Positions 50,824-59,300 of a stretch of 64,000 bases of DNA are shown piece after piece (position 1 is the first letter of the stretch; each line of letters begins with the position of its first letter). Location: positions 1 through 64,000 of the forward strand of contig CALCST010000039.1 in NCBI GenBank assembly GCA_937894065.1, in the 5' to 3' direction. The translations under genes and the position numbers were made by a program. The stretch is from an uncultured Parabacteroides sp. (GTDB taxonomy: Bacteria > Bacteroidota > Bacteroidia > Bacteroidales > Tannerellaceae). The notes under the pieces were generated by a model. The model saw only the letters and a program-made list of their open reading frames with translations. It made no database searches and was not told the DNA's origin.

Positions 50824-51462
50824 TTATTTGCCCGGATTCCAAACAGAAGGATCTTTTCTCCATTCCTGAAGAATTTCAATTTCTGATTCGTCGATGTAAT
50901 TTGTACGAACTGCTTCTGCAATTACAGCATCATAATTGCTCAAAGTTGTCAATGTTACGTTAGCTTTCTTGAATGCTTCAACAGCAACAGGGAAACCGTA
51001 TGTGAAAATAGCAACCATACCAATTACTTCGCAACCGAAATTACGAACTGCCTGAACAGCCTTCAAGCTGCTACCGCCTGTTGATACCAAGTCTTCAATA
51101 ATAACAACTTTTGAACCTGGTTTCAATTCTCCTTCGATAAGGTTTTCCAAACCATGATCTTTTGGAGTTGAACGGATGTATACGAAAGGCAAGCCAAGCA
51201 AATCTGCCACCAATGCACCTTGAGCAATTGCGCCTGTAGCTACACCGGCAATAGCATCTACATTTTCGTAAGTTTCGCTGATTACACGAGCCAATTCAAG
51301 TTTGATGAAACTGCGAACAGCCGGATAAGACAAAGTCTTACGGTTGTCATTGTAAATTGGAGACTTCCAGCCTGAAGCCCAAGTGAAAGGGTTTGCTGGT
51401 TGCAATTTTACCGCTTTAATCTTTAATAATTTCTCTGCTACTAAGCTTTCCAATGTTTTCAT
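50824..51462 (-). CDS. pyrE: Orotate phosphoribosyltransferase
   Basis: A 212-residue enzyme joining orotate and PRPP to give orotidine 5'-phosphate (pyrimidine synthesis). The PRPP-binding motif VVIIEDLVSTGGS lies at 119-131; FTWASGWKSPIYNDNR (27-41) and the flexible loop STPKDHG (98-104) with catalytic Lys are present. Length normal. The leader of about 105 bases contains an inverted repeat (TCAGGTTA / TAACCTGA). First gene of a probable pyrE - SRPBCC - argH group, though a hairpin and repeats separate it from the next gene. Confidence 0.95.
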   Translation of the reverse strand: MKTLESLVAEKLLKIKAVKLQPANPFTWASGWKSPIYNDNRKTLSYPAVRSFIKLELARVISETYENVDAIAGVATGAIAQGALVADLLGLPFVYIRSTPKDHGLENLIEGELKPGSKVVIIEDLVSTGGSSLKAVQAVRNFGCEVIGMVAIFTYGFPVAVEAFKKANVTLTTLSNYDAVIAEAVRTNYIDESEIEILQEWRKDPSVWNPGK

Positions 51463-51530
51463 ACAATCCTCTAAATTATGTCTAAATTTTATGCTTATTC
51501 AAACGAAATACGCAAGTCAATTTTTATTTG

Positions 51531-51582
51531 TCAGGTTATAAAGCCTATTAACCTGAAACTTAATTTTTATTTTGCAAAAATA
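51531..51582 (-). promoter_or_regulatory. pyrE promoter and leader hairpin
   Basis: Minus-strand -7 box TATTTTTG at 51575-51582. The leader downstream can form TCAGGTTA/TAACCTGA (51531-51538 with 51549-51556), loop 10; not followed by T-run. Confidence 0.55.
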
Positions 51583-51631
51583 GCGAAAACAAATTATATA
51601 ATTTCATTATATCTTATTTATTTATCTTTTT

Positions 51632-52321
51632 TTATGTATGGCATAGGGCAAAGAAGTTTATTTCCTTAGGTTTTGCTTCGGCAATTGCTATGGCACAAGC
51701 TTTTATGGTTGTACCTGTTGTTATAACGTCGTCGATTATCAGTATGGATTTTCCGCAAATAGTTTCCGGCTCTTTCACTTTGAAAGCCAAATCCTTGTGT
51801 TTCCATCGTTCATACGCGTCTTTTTGAGTTTGCGTTTGGTTGTTATATATTCTTTCTATGCAGTTTGTATTTATTTCTGTTTTCCATACTTGATGCAATC
51901 CTTTGGCAATCCACAATGACTGGTTGTAACCTCTTTTTTTCAACTTCTTTTTATGCAAAGGAACGGGAACAATCAAATCGCAACTGCACAGCGGACTTTC
52001 CGCACGCAACAGCTCTTTAGCCGCATATTTTGCCAGACGATATCCGATTTGAGGTTTGTCTTCATACTTCATTTTGTGAATTAAGGTTTGCGTGCAGCTC
52101 CCTTTTTCAAATATAAACGGGCAATAGGCGAGGCTGGGAGGCAATCCCGGAGATGAAAACAGAAAATTCTCGCTCAGCCCGTTAGCATTGTCATCGCTAT
52201 GCTGCAGGTTACAAAGGCATTTGAGGCATATGCAATCTTCTCCGCTAATCAGATTCGTATTGCATATACAACATTTTGGAGGATAAATAAGATTAAGAAA
52301 ATCATAAATAAGATTCATCAT
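51632..52321 (-). CDS. comF: ComF-family phosphoribosyltransferase-like protein
   Basis: A 229-residue protein with an N-terminal zinc-finger-like region (CCICN near 17-21, CICLKCLC near 29-36), a middle VPVPLHKKKLKKRGYNQS (about 122-139) and the PRTase motif SILIIDDVITTGTT (about 192-205). ComF proteins function in DNA uptake or recombination; the Bacteroidales role is not established. Its start overlaps the end of recX by 20 bases, linking two DNA-metabolism genes. Confidence 0.88.
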   Translation of the reverse strand: MMNLIYDFLNLIYPPKCCICNTNLISGEDCICLKCLCNLQHSDDNANGLSENFLFSSPGLPPSLAYCPFIFEKGSCTQTLIHKMKYEDKPQIGYRLAKYAAKELLRAESPLCSCDLIVPVPLHKKKLKKRGYNQSLWIAKGLHQVWKTEINTNCIERIYNNQTQTQKDAYERWKHKDLAFKVKEPETICGKSILIIDDVITTGTTIKACAIAIAEAKPKEINFFALCHT

Positions 52322-52799
52322 AGTCTTCGGTACTGTTGAGAATTTCTTTTATACATTTTGCCGATATTGAGGTCTCAAATCCTCTTCCGGCAGCAAATCT
52401 CAGAAGCTTGTAGAAAACGTCACGTTCATCTTTCCCTTTGACCGTTTTCTTCTTGCTCTTCAGAATATCGTAAAGCGTGTTTCTGTATTCTTCTTCGTCT
52501 ATACCGGAAAGAGCTTCTTCCGCATCAATGCCGGAAATACCTTTTCTTTTAAGTTCGAAAGATATTTTTATCCGTCCCCATTTATTGAAACGCAATTTGT
52601 CATTGACAAAAAAACGGCTGAAACGTCCTTCGTCGATGAAGCGTTCCTGCTTCAGCCGTGCGATTATACGTTCTCGAGCCTCATCGTCAAGGTCGGTATT
52701 CTTTAATTTGCTTTCAATGTCCTGAACGCATCTCTCGGCTGTTGAGCAATATGCTGCCATTTTATGCAGAATATTCTGTTCCGTGTTTTCTGTATTCAT
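52302..52799 (-). CDS. recX: RecX regulator of RecA
   Basis: A 165-residue helical protein with three tandem three-helix repeats; FIDEGRFSRFFVNDKLRFNKWGRIKISFELKRKGI (about 57-91) is the family core, which binds in the RecA filament groove and limits it. recA is not adjacent. Overlaps comF by 20 bases at its 3' end, so the two are co-transcribed. Upstream gap holds an octamer block. Confidence 0.88.
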   Translation of the reverse strand: MNTENTEQNILHKMAAYCSTAERCVQDIESKLKNTDLDDEARERIIARLKQERFIDEGRFSRFFVNDKLRFNKWGRIKISFELKRKGISGIDAEEALSGIDEEEYRNTLYDILKSKKKTVKGKDERDVFYKLLRFAAGRGFETSISAKCIKEILNSTEDYDESYL

Positions 52800-52811
52800 G
52801 TATGTTCGTTG

Positions 52812-52900
52812 TTAAAGTTTTGCAAGCTAAGTATTCAGTTGACGAGTTGACAAGAGAATTAAGTTCTTGTCAACTTGTCTCTGTAACCTTGTCAACTTTA
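52812..52900. repeat. Octamer palindromic block between NUDIX gene and recX
   Basis: Left: TTTTGCAAGCTAAGT, CAGTTGACGAGTTGACAAG; right: CTTGTCAACTTGTCTCTG, AACCTTGTCAAC. The central part TTGACAAGA...TTCTTGTCAA folds back directly. Confidence 0.78.
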
Positions 52901-52902
52901 CC

Positions 52903-53463
52903 TCAAATCATTCCATTCTCAGCAAAATATTTCCAAAGCGGAGCGATTTGCGTTGCTTGCTTTATTTCATCATTATGCATTAATTCCCTCACTTCGTCGA
53001 GACTGAGTATATGAATCCTTAAATCTTCGGTCTCTTCCTGATGAGGCTCAGATATCTTTTCCACGTCAGTGGCAACAAAACAGTGAGTATGGTTTGTCAT
53101 GGAACTGGCATTTGCCGAAACAACCATAATCTTTTCCCATTTGCCATTTCCATATCCTGTTTCCTCGAGCAATTCCCTTTTTGCAGCCTCGAGCGGAGAC
53201 GAATCCTCCGGGTCGCAAACACCGGCACATAGCTCGTATCTTATTTCCTGCAAACCATGTCTGTATTGTCTTACAAATATAAACTTCTTTTCTTTAGTAA
53301 TTGCTATTGTGCAAACCCATTCCGGATATTCAAGTATGTAATAACTCGGTATTCTCACGCCCGACGGAAGTTCCACACAATCTTTCCGTGCTGTCAGCCA
53401 GTTGTCTTTATATAAATATTCACTGCTGATAGTTTTCCATTTCTTCAAATCTGTATTTTCCAT
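52903..53463 (-). CDS. NUDIX hydrolase, ADP-ribose pyrophosphatase-like
   Basis: A 186-residue protein. An N-terminal strand region (KWKTISSEYLYKDNWLTARKDCVELPSG) and the Tyr-x-x-E-Pro-like region precede the NUDIX box, which reads AGVCDPEDSSPLEAAKRELLEETGYG (about 98-123): the REL..EE core is intact and the D-P-E-D-x-S-P variant is typical of NudF/ADP-ribose pyrophosphatases. Likely hydrolyses ADP-ribose or related sugar nucleotides. Stands alone between two octamer blocks. Confidence 0.85.
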   Translation of the reverse strand: MENTDLKKWKTISSEYLYKDNWLTARKDCVELPSGVRIPSYYILEYPEWVCTIAITKEKKFIFVRQYRHGLQEIRYELCAGVCDPEDSSPLEAAKRELLEETGYGNGKWEKIMVVSANASSMTNHTHCFVATDVEKISEPHQEETEDLRIHILSLDEVRELMHNDEIKQATQIAPLWKYFAENGMI

Positions 53464-53465
53464 AA

Positions 53466-53560
53466 TATGTTGTTAATTTAAAGTTGACAAGGTTTCAGAG
53501 ACGAGTTGACGAGGGAATTAAGTTCTTGTCAATTAATTCCAAGCTTGCGAAACTTGTCCT
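53466..53560. repeat. Octamer palindromic block upstream of NUDIX gene
   Basis: Left: AAAGTTGACAAGG, core AAGGTTTCAGAGACGAG, TTGACGAGGG; right: CTTGTCAATTAATTCC and AAGCTTGCGAAACTTG. Very close in order to the 52812 and 50585 blocks. Confidence 0.78.
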
Positions 53561-53599
53561 TTATATTGGAGATATATTTATTAATGCTATTCATCAGAA

Positions 53600-54721
53600 T
53601 TATTGTTTTGACTTAATTTCGTTATATAATGCTAATCCTTTAGCCGTCAGCAAATATTTCTGTCGAGGATGATTTGGCTTGTCTGGATATAACACTTTGA
53701 GAACACCTGCTTCTATAGCGGGAGCTATGTAATTTTCTATAAATGTCGGACGATGCTTTAAACCAATCTTTTCCATTAGACCTTTCAAAGATAATTGTTC
53801 ATTTGACAATGTTAGCAATAAAGAACGAACTTGTTCGGTAACTTGTTCGGTAGGTTGTACGGTACTTGTACGGTTGATATGCTCTGCCAGTTCTGTTATT
53901 AGTGCTTCAGGCGTATTGACTACCATATAACGATTCCGTAACTCATTGTTTTCTCCTAATAACAGATTACGGAAGAATCGTTCCAAATATTCCGAATTAC
54001 GTATGATTCCTTTTTGTATGTTTTGGTAATTGGCTCGTACCAGCGCATTGCGGAAATACCATGAATGATTAGCGAAGAGGTCGTTTGTTACATCAAATCC
54101 CATAGAACGTAGATAGAGAATCGTGAACACAGCAGTCGTTCGGGTATTCCCTTCTCCGAATGGATGGATTTGCCATAGTCCGGATACAAATTTGGCTATA
54201 TGGCTCACTAATCCATTTCTGTCCACTTTTGAATAGTCGAACAGGCGTTCTTGTTCCAAGTCGTATTCGATTGCCTTGCGGAGATCAGGTGCGGAAACAT
54301 ACAACACTGTATCACCACGTAGCACCCATTCTTTTTTTGTAATGTTGTAATCGCGGATTTGACCGGCAAATTTGAATACACCATCGAATATACGACGATG
54401 AATAGATGTTAGTCCGACAAGCGTAAAGGCAAATGTTTTCTCTGTAAGTATTCGGCGAATATTGATTGATGCAGTATCTGCTTCATGCATTTCTGCTATT
54501 TCTGGTGTACGTGCATCTTTTGACTGGTAGTAACTTTTTATTAGTTGTTCTACTTCATCAATTGTAATTTCTCCTTCAATATCTTTGTGTGCTGTTTCAA
54601 TTAAATAGTCGGATGGTTTAAGTCCATCAACAGCTTGTAGTCCGATTGCGGTTTGCCATGCGTACCCCTTTTCCCGTTGATGCGGTTCGCCTTGGCGTAT
54701 GTATTCGTCGAAGTTAATCAT
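53600..54721 (-). CDS. Fic-domain protein with C-terminal winged helix
   Basis: A 373-residue protein. N-terminal helices (about 1-100), Fic core with the motif HPFGEGNTR at 186-194, and a C-terminal winged-helix-like region (about 295-370) after a linker with repeated Thr-Glu-Gln-Val (12-bp coding repeats at 53826-53874). Fic enzymes transfer AMP or other nucleotides to proteins. The motif differs from canonical HxFx[D/E]GN[G/K]RxxR: Thr193 replaces Gly/Lys and the second Arg is Ala, so nucleotide handling may differ. The gene stands alone and its upstream gap has 22-bp tandem repeats; a mobile or accessory origin is possible. Confidence 0.82.
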   Translation of the reverse strand: MINFDEYIRQGEPHQREKGYAWQTAIGLQAVDGLKPSDYLIETAHKDIEGEITIDEVEQLIKSYYQSKDARTPEIAEMHEADTASINIRRILTEKTFAFTLVGLTSIHRRIFDGVFKFAGQIRDYNITKKEWVLRGDTVLYVSAPDLRKAIEYDLEQERLFDYSKVDRNGLVSHIAKFVSGLWQIHPFGEGNTRTTAVFTILYLRSMGFDVTNDLFANHSWYFRNALVRANYQNIQKGIIRNSEYLERFFRNLLLGENNELRNRYMVVNTPEALITELAEHINRTSTVQPTEQVTEQVRSLLLTLSNEQLSLKGLMEKIGLKHRPTFIENYIAPAIEAGVLKVLYPDKPNHPRQKYLLTAKGLALYNEIKSKQ

Positions 54722-54807
54722 AATCAGTTTATAAGTTGCAATATCAAAAGGAATATGAATAGTGTATACTCAACTAACAAATGCAATTATAATAAAAAAA
54801 AGTCTAC

Positions 54808-54917
54808 ACTCCCAAAAGCAACGGAATTTCCTTCCGAAAGTAATTCGTTTTCCTTCCGTATGTAAATCAATTTCCTTCCGAGCGTATTTTTACTTGCTTT
54901 CGGATGAAAATATATGG
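54808..54917. repeat. Five-unit degenerate tandem array, exact 22-bp period
   Basis: Units begin at 54808, 54830, 54852, 54874 and 54896. Units 2-4 start CCTTCCG; unit 1 matches unit 2 at about 13 of 22 positions; unit 5 starts GCTTTCG. Lies upstream of fic in a non-coding gap. Confidence 0.7.
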
Positions 54918-54934
54918 AATTTTAAATAGTGAAC

Positions 54935-55026
54935 TTTCCGGAAAAAGGTAGGCAGCTTTTTTTAGAAACACTGCGATGTTTTCCGGAAAAGCTGCCTACC
55001 TTTTTTCTGGAACATTGCAGTGTTTT
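54935..55026. repeat. Overlapping inverted repeats (two alternative hairpins)
   Basis: Repeat 1: perfect 19-bp arms 54942-54960 and 54987-55005 (core GGTAGGCAGC), loop 26. Repeat 2: 14-bp arms 54967-54980 and 55011-55024 (AACACTGCGATGTT type, one G-T). One arm of repeat 2 lies in the loop of repeat 1 and vice versa, so only one can form at a time. TTTCCGGAAAA occurs twice (54935 and 54980). Confidence 0.75.
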
Positions 55027-55216
55027 GATTTTAATGATTATTTCAATTGTTATATGCAGTAGATTTTTACTTTTACAAGTTTCATCATTTTTATATATAC
55101 CTAGTTGTCAGTTGGATGATGTGATTTTATAGCGCTTTTTAACAGTGTTGTATTCGTTCCAGTGATTATATTGGATTTGTAAGTCTGATATTGTAGTTTT
55201 ATCTTATTTTTTAGAA

Positions 55217-55251
55217 ACCCGTCATTGGTGCAGGCTCTATCAATGACGGGT
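55217..55251 (-). terminator. Hairpin after the small lipoprotein gene
   Basis: ACCCGTCATTG (55217-55227) pairs perfectly with 55241-55251; loop 13. Minus strand continues TTTCTAAAAAA, so a terminator role is plausible but weak. Confidence 0.45.
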
Positions 55252-55292
55252 AACTTTCTATTTTCTGATTTTGTTATTAAATCAGACTGATA

Positions 55293-55685
55293 TTATTTTA
55301 TTAAATTCTGCATTTTTTTTAGGAATTCATCTACACTTACCATTTTTAAATCTTTCTCTGATACTCTTGGATAAATTAACTCCTTGAAAATAATTTTGCT
55401 TTCATCTACTGGTATTATAACATTTCCGTTCTGGTCCCATATCTCTACGATTTCAGGTTCCAGAGTTGATGAATAAATATCATCAATTCCGAAGCATAGC
55501 ACGCCATCATAATTAATTGCATAGATAAAAAAGTTTCCTTCTTTTTCTGCATCTATCATTAATTCCTTAGCAAATGGATAAGATCTGCTCCAATCACTTT
55601 CTTGAATTTCAACTTTATCATTACAACTAATTAGATAAAAGGAAATGGTGGACATGAAAAATAATATAAATAAATATCTTTTCAT
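55293..55685 (-). CDS. Small lipoprotein of unknown function
   Basis: A 130-residue protein; start at 55685 (MKRYLFILFFMSTISFYLISC) gives a lipoprotein signal with Cys near 21. The rest is mixed alpha/beta and acidic, with a Tyr-rich segment FFIYAINYDGVLCFGIDDIYSS and a helix-forming end. I do not recognise a family. AT-rich, isolated between two long gaps and near the Fic gene; a role linked to Fic is not shown. Confidence 0.55.
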   Translation of the reverse strand: MKRYLFILFFMSTISFYLISCNDKVEIQESDWSRSYPFAKELMIDAEKEGNFFIYAINYDGVLCFGIDDIYSSTLEPEIVEIWDQNGNVIIPVDESKIIFKELIYPRVSEKDLKMVSVDEFLKKMQNLIK

Positions 55686-56199
55686 AATTGAATAGTATTT
55701 TTTATTGGACAATAATTATTCTTTTATATTTAAGTCGGTATTCACAAATATTTTATAGTATGAAAAGTAAAATATTATGTAAAGATACCTTTAATTGGAA
55801 ATTCCAATATAGAAATAATGAAGATTTATTTCTTTTATTAGAAGATAATATATAGAAGTAAGAATTTAGGATGCTGACTTTTAATTATTCTATATAAACT
55901 CTATTATACATAATAAACATTTTATATGAGAAAAAGGTTTGTTTTGTAAGAATATATTTTAAATCTAAAAGATTAAAATATTAATCAATTAACGTTTTTT
56001 TGTGGCTTTCTTGTACAAAAAAGTGGACGCTAAAAATAATTTCATTAATTTATATTGTTTCAGTATTCGTCTTTTGTATAAAATTAGGCTCTTATTTTTT
56101 GTTGTTGTACTTAATTTGTTGTTAAATCAAAATTTTGATATTGTTTTCCTAGTTGAAAATTGAATAAATAATAGTGTATGGATATGATTAAGAGAAGTG

Positions 56200-56246
56200 T
56201 CCCTTGTCAACTCGTAAACTTATAGTTGAGCTTGCGAAACTTAAGT
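56200..56246. repeat. Short octamer-family remnant
   Basis: CCCTTGTCAACTCG, TAAACTTATAG, TTGAGCTTGCGAAACTTAAG; contains the AGCTTGCGAAACTT motif shared with 53545-53557. Confidence 0.6.
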
Positions 56247-56288
56247 AACTTTATTTTCCAATTTCTCTTATATTTCATGACTTATTTT

Positions 56289-56296
56289 TATCTTTG
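56289..56296 (+). promoter_or_regulatory. -7 promoter box (TATCTTTG) of purL
   Basis: Perfect TAnnTTTG 45 bases before ATG 56341. Confidence 0.7.
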
Positions 56297-56340
56297 TACT
56301 CTAAATTTCAGAATAGAATATCCTAAATATAATCAACAAT

Positions 56341-59300
56341 ATGATTCTATTTTTTCAATCTCCCACAAAGACCGTGTTGGCAGTAGAAGCCAAACATGCG
56401 TTCTCTCCAGAAGATGTACAGAAATTGGTATGGCTTTTCAGTAACGCTGCGCCGGTGGAAAGCGAAGTGATGGAAGGCTGGTATGTTGGTCCACGTCGCG
56501 AAATGATTACTCCTTGGAGTACAAATGCGGTAGAAATTACACAGAACATGGGCTTGAGCGGAATCTCTCGTATCGAAGAGTATTTCCCTGTTGCTTCAGG
56601 TGATGCTGAGCACGACCCAATGCTTCAGCGTATCTACAATGGTTTGGACCAGGAAATATTCACTATCAGCAAACAGCCGGATCCAATCATTTACATCGAA
56701 GATTTGGAAGCCTACAACCAGCAGGAAGGTTTGGCTTTGAGCGACGAAGAAATTGCTTATCTTAAAGAAGTAAGCGAAAAATTGAATCGCAAGCTGACTG
56801 ACAGTGAGGTTTACGGTTTCGCACAGGTAAACTCTGAACACTGCCGCCATAAGATTTTCGGTGGTACATTTATTATTGACGGAGAAGAAAAAGAAAGCTC
56901 TCTGTTCAATTTGATTAAGAAAACTTCTACAGAAAATCCAAACAAATTGGTTTCTGCATATAAAGATAATGTGGCTTTCAATGAAGGTCCGGTTGTTGAA
57001 CAGTTTGCTCCTGCAAGTGGCGACAAACCTGATTTCTTCCAGATTAAAGATATCAAGACTGTTATCTCATTGAAAGCTGAAACTCACAACTTCCCGACAA
57101 CTGTTGAGCCTTTCAACGGTGCTGCAACTGGTACAGGTGGTGAAATCCGTGACCGTTTGGGCGGTGGTAAAGCTTCTTTGCCTATTGCCGGAACTGCGGT
57201 TTATATGACTTCTTATCCTCGCACTGAAGGTGCTCGTGAATGGGAAAAGGTTCTAGACCCTCGTCCTTGGTTGTATCAAACTCCGGAACAGATTCTTATC
57301 AAGGCTTCAAACGGTGCTTCTGATTTCGGTAACAAGTTCGGTCAGCCGCTTATCTGCGGTTCTGTGTTGACTTTCGAACACGAAGAAAACAACAAGAAAT
57401 ATGCATACGATAAAGTAATCATGTTGGCTGGTGGTGTTGGTTTCGCTAACCATCGTGATGCTTTGAAGGGCGACCCGAAACCGGGAGAAAAAGTTGTGTT
57501 GATTGGTGGTGACAACTATCGTATCGGTATGGGCGGTGGTGCTGTGTCATCTGTAAATACTGGTCAGTACACTAGTGGTATTGAGTTGAATGCCGTTCAG
57601 CGTGCAAACCCTGAAATGCAGAAACGTGCAGCTAACGTAATCCGTGCTATTGCTGAGTCAGACAATAACCCTATTGTTTCAATCCACGACCACGGTGCAG
57701 GCGGTCACCTGAACTGTTTGTCTGAGTTGGTTGAAGCTACTGGTGGTCACATCGACATGAGCCAGTTGCCTGTTGGCGACCCAACTTTGTCTGCAAAAGA
57801 AATCATCGGTAACGAAAGCCAGGAACGTATGGGCTTGCTGATGGAAGAAAAAGACGTTGAACGTGTACGCCGTATTGCAGAACGTGAACGTGCTCCAATG
57901 TATGTTGTTGGTGAAACTACTGACGATATGCAGTTCGTATTCGAACAGGCCGACGGAACTAAACCAATCGATATCAAATTGGAATATATGTTCGGTAAGC
58001 CGCCACGCACAATCATGAAAGATAGCACAGTGGTGGAATCATATCAGCCTGTAGTTTACAAGGAATCTGAATTGCATCATTATTTGGAAAATGTTCTTCA
58101 GCTTGAAGCTGTTGCTTGTAAGGACTGGTTGACTAACAAGGTGGACCGTTCAGTTACAGGTAAGATTGCCCGCCAGCAGTGTCAAGGTGAATTGCAGTTG
58201 CCTTTGAGCGACCTTGGTGCAGTGGCTTTGGATTTCCGTGGAAAAGCCGGTATTGCAACTTCAATCGGTCACGCTCCTCAGGTTGCAATGGTTGATCCTG
58301 CTGCCGGTTCTGTAATGGCTATTGCTGAGGCTTTGACAAACATCGTATTCGCTCCGTTGGCTGAAAAGCTTACAAGCGTATCGTTGAGTGCAAACTGGAT
58401 GTGGCCTTGCCGCAACGCCGGTGAAGATGCTCGTTTGTATAAAGCTGTTCAGGCTGCTTCTGATTTCGCTTGCGAATTGGGTATCAACATTCCGACTGGT
58501 AAGGACTCTTTGTCAATGACTCAGAAATATGGTGACGATAAAGTTATCGCTCCTGGAACTGTTATTATTTCTGCAGGTGCTGAGGTAAGCGATGTCAAGA
58601 AAATCGTATCTCCTGTTCTTACTCACGATAAGAATACACATATATATTATATAGACTTCTCATTCGACAGCTTGAAACTTGGCGGTTCTGCTCTTGCTCA
58701 GGTATTGAACAAACTTGGCAACGAAGTTCCGACAGTTAAGGATGTAGAATACTTCCGTGACGCATTCAACACAGTTCAGGAAGCAATCGAACAGGGCTTG
58801 ATTCTTGCAGGTCACGATATTTCTGCCGGCGGTATGATTACTGCATTGTTGGAAATGTGCTTCGCTAACGTAGAAGGTGGTTTGGAAGTTAACTTGGACA
58901 GCATCAGCGAATCTGATATCGTTAAGATTCTGTTTGCTGAAAATCCTGGTATCCTTGTTCAGGTTAAGGATAAGAAAGCATTTGAAAAGCTTATGACAGA
59001 AGCCGGCGTTGGATTCGCAGAAATTGCAAAACCAACAGACGAGCGTCATATCCTTGTTTCAAAAGATGGAATCCAGTATCACTTCGGTATCGACTATATG
59101 CGTGACGTTTGGTATTCTACTTCATATAAGTTGGATATCAAGCAGAGCGGAAATGTTTGCGCAGGCAACCGTTTCGAAAACTACAAGATGCAGCCGCTTG
59201 AAGTTAAATACAACAAGAACTTCACTGGTAAGCTTGCTGATTATGGAATCTCGGCAGACCGTCGTCAGCCTAGCGGTGTGAAAGCTGCTATTATCCGTGA

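Larger units (their letters stand above)
54722..55292. other. 570-bp gap with 22-bp array and nested inverted repeats
   Basis: No gene is visible. It holds a 5-unit 22-bp repeat array (54808-54917), two overlapping inverted repeats (54942-55024), and an 11-bp hairpin (55217-55251). No recognisable promoter box for fic was found. Confidence 0.7.
55686..56340. other. 655-bp AT-rich gap before purL
   Basis: No gene or RNA recognised. Very AT-rich with a weak inverted repeat TTTTTTGT/ACAAAAAA (55996-56003 with 56015-56022), short octamer-type sequences near 56205-56246, and the purL promoter at the end. Confidence 0.6.

Noticed and set aside
53826..53874. 12-bp tandem repeat with TTGTTCGG / TTGTACGG
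   Set aside because: It is in frame inside fic and encodes Thr-Glu-Gln-Val repeats of a linker, so it is a coding repeat rather than a regulatory array.
53600..55685. Fic gene region as a genomic island or phage remnant
   Set aside because: No integrase, att repeat, tRNA or phage gene is next to it; the evidence for transfer is only its isolation and AT-rich surroundings.
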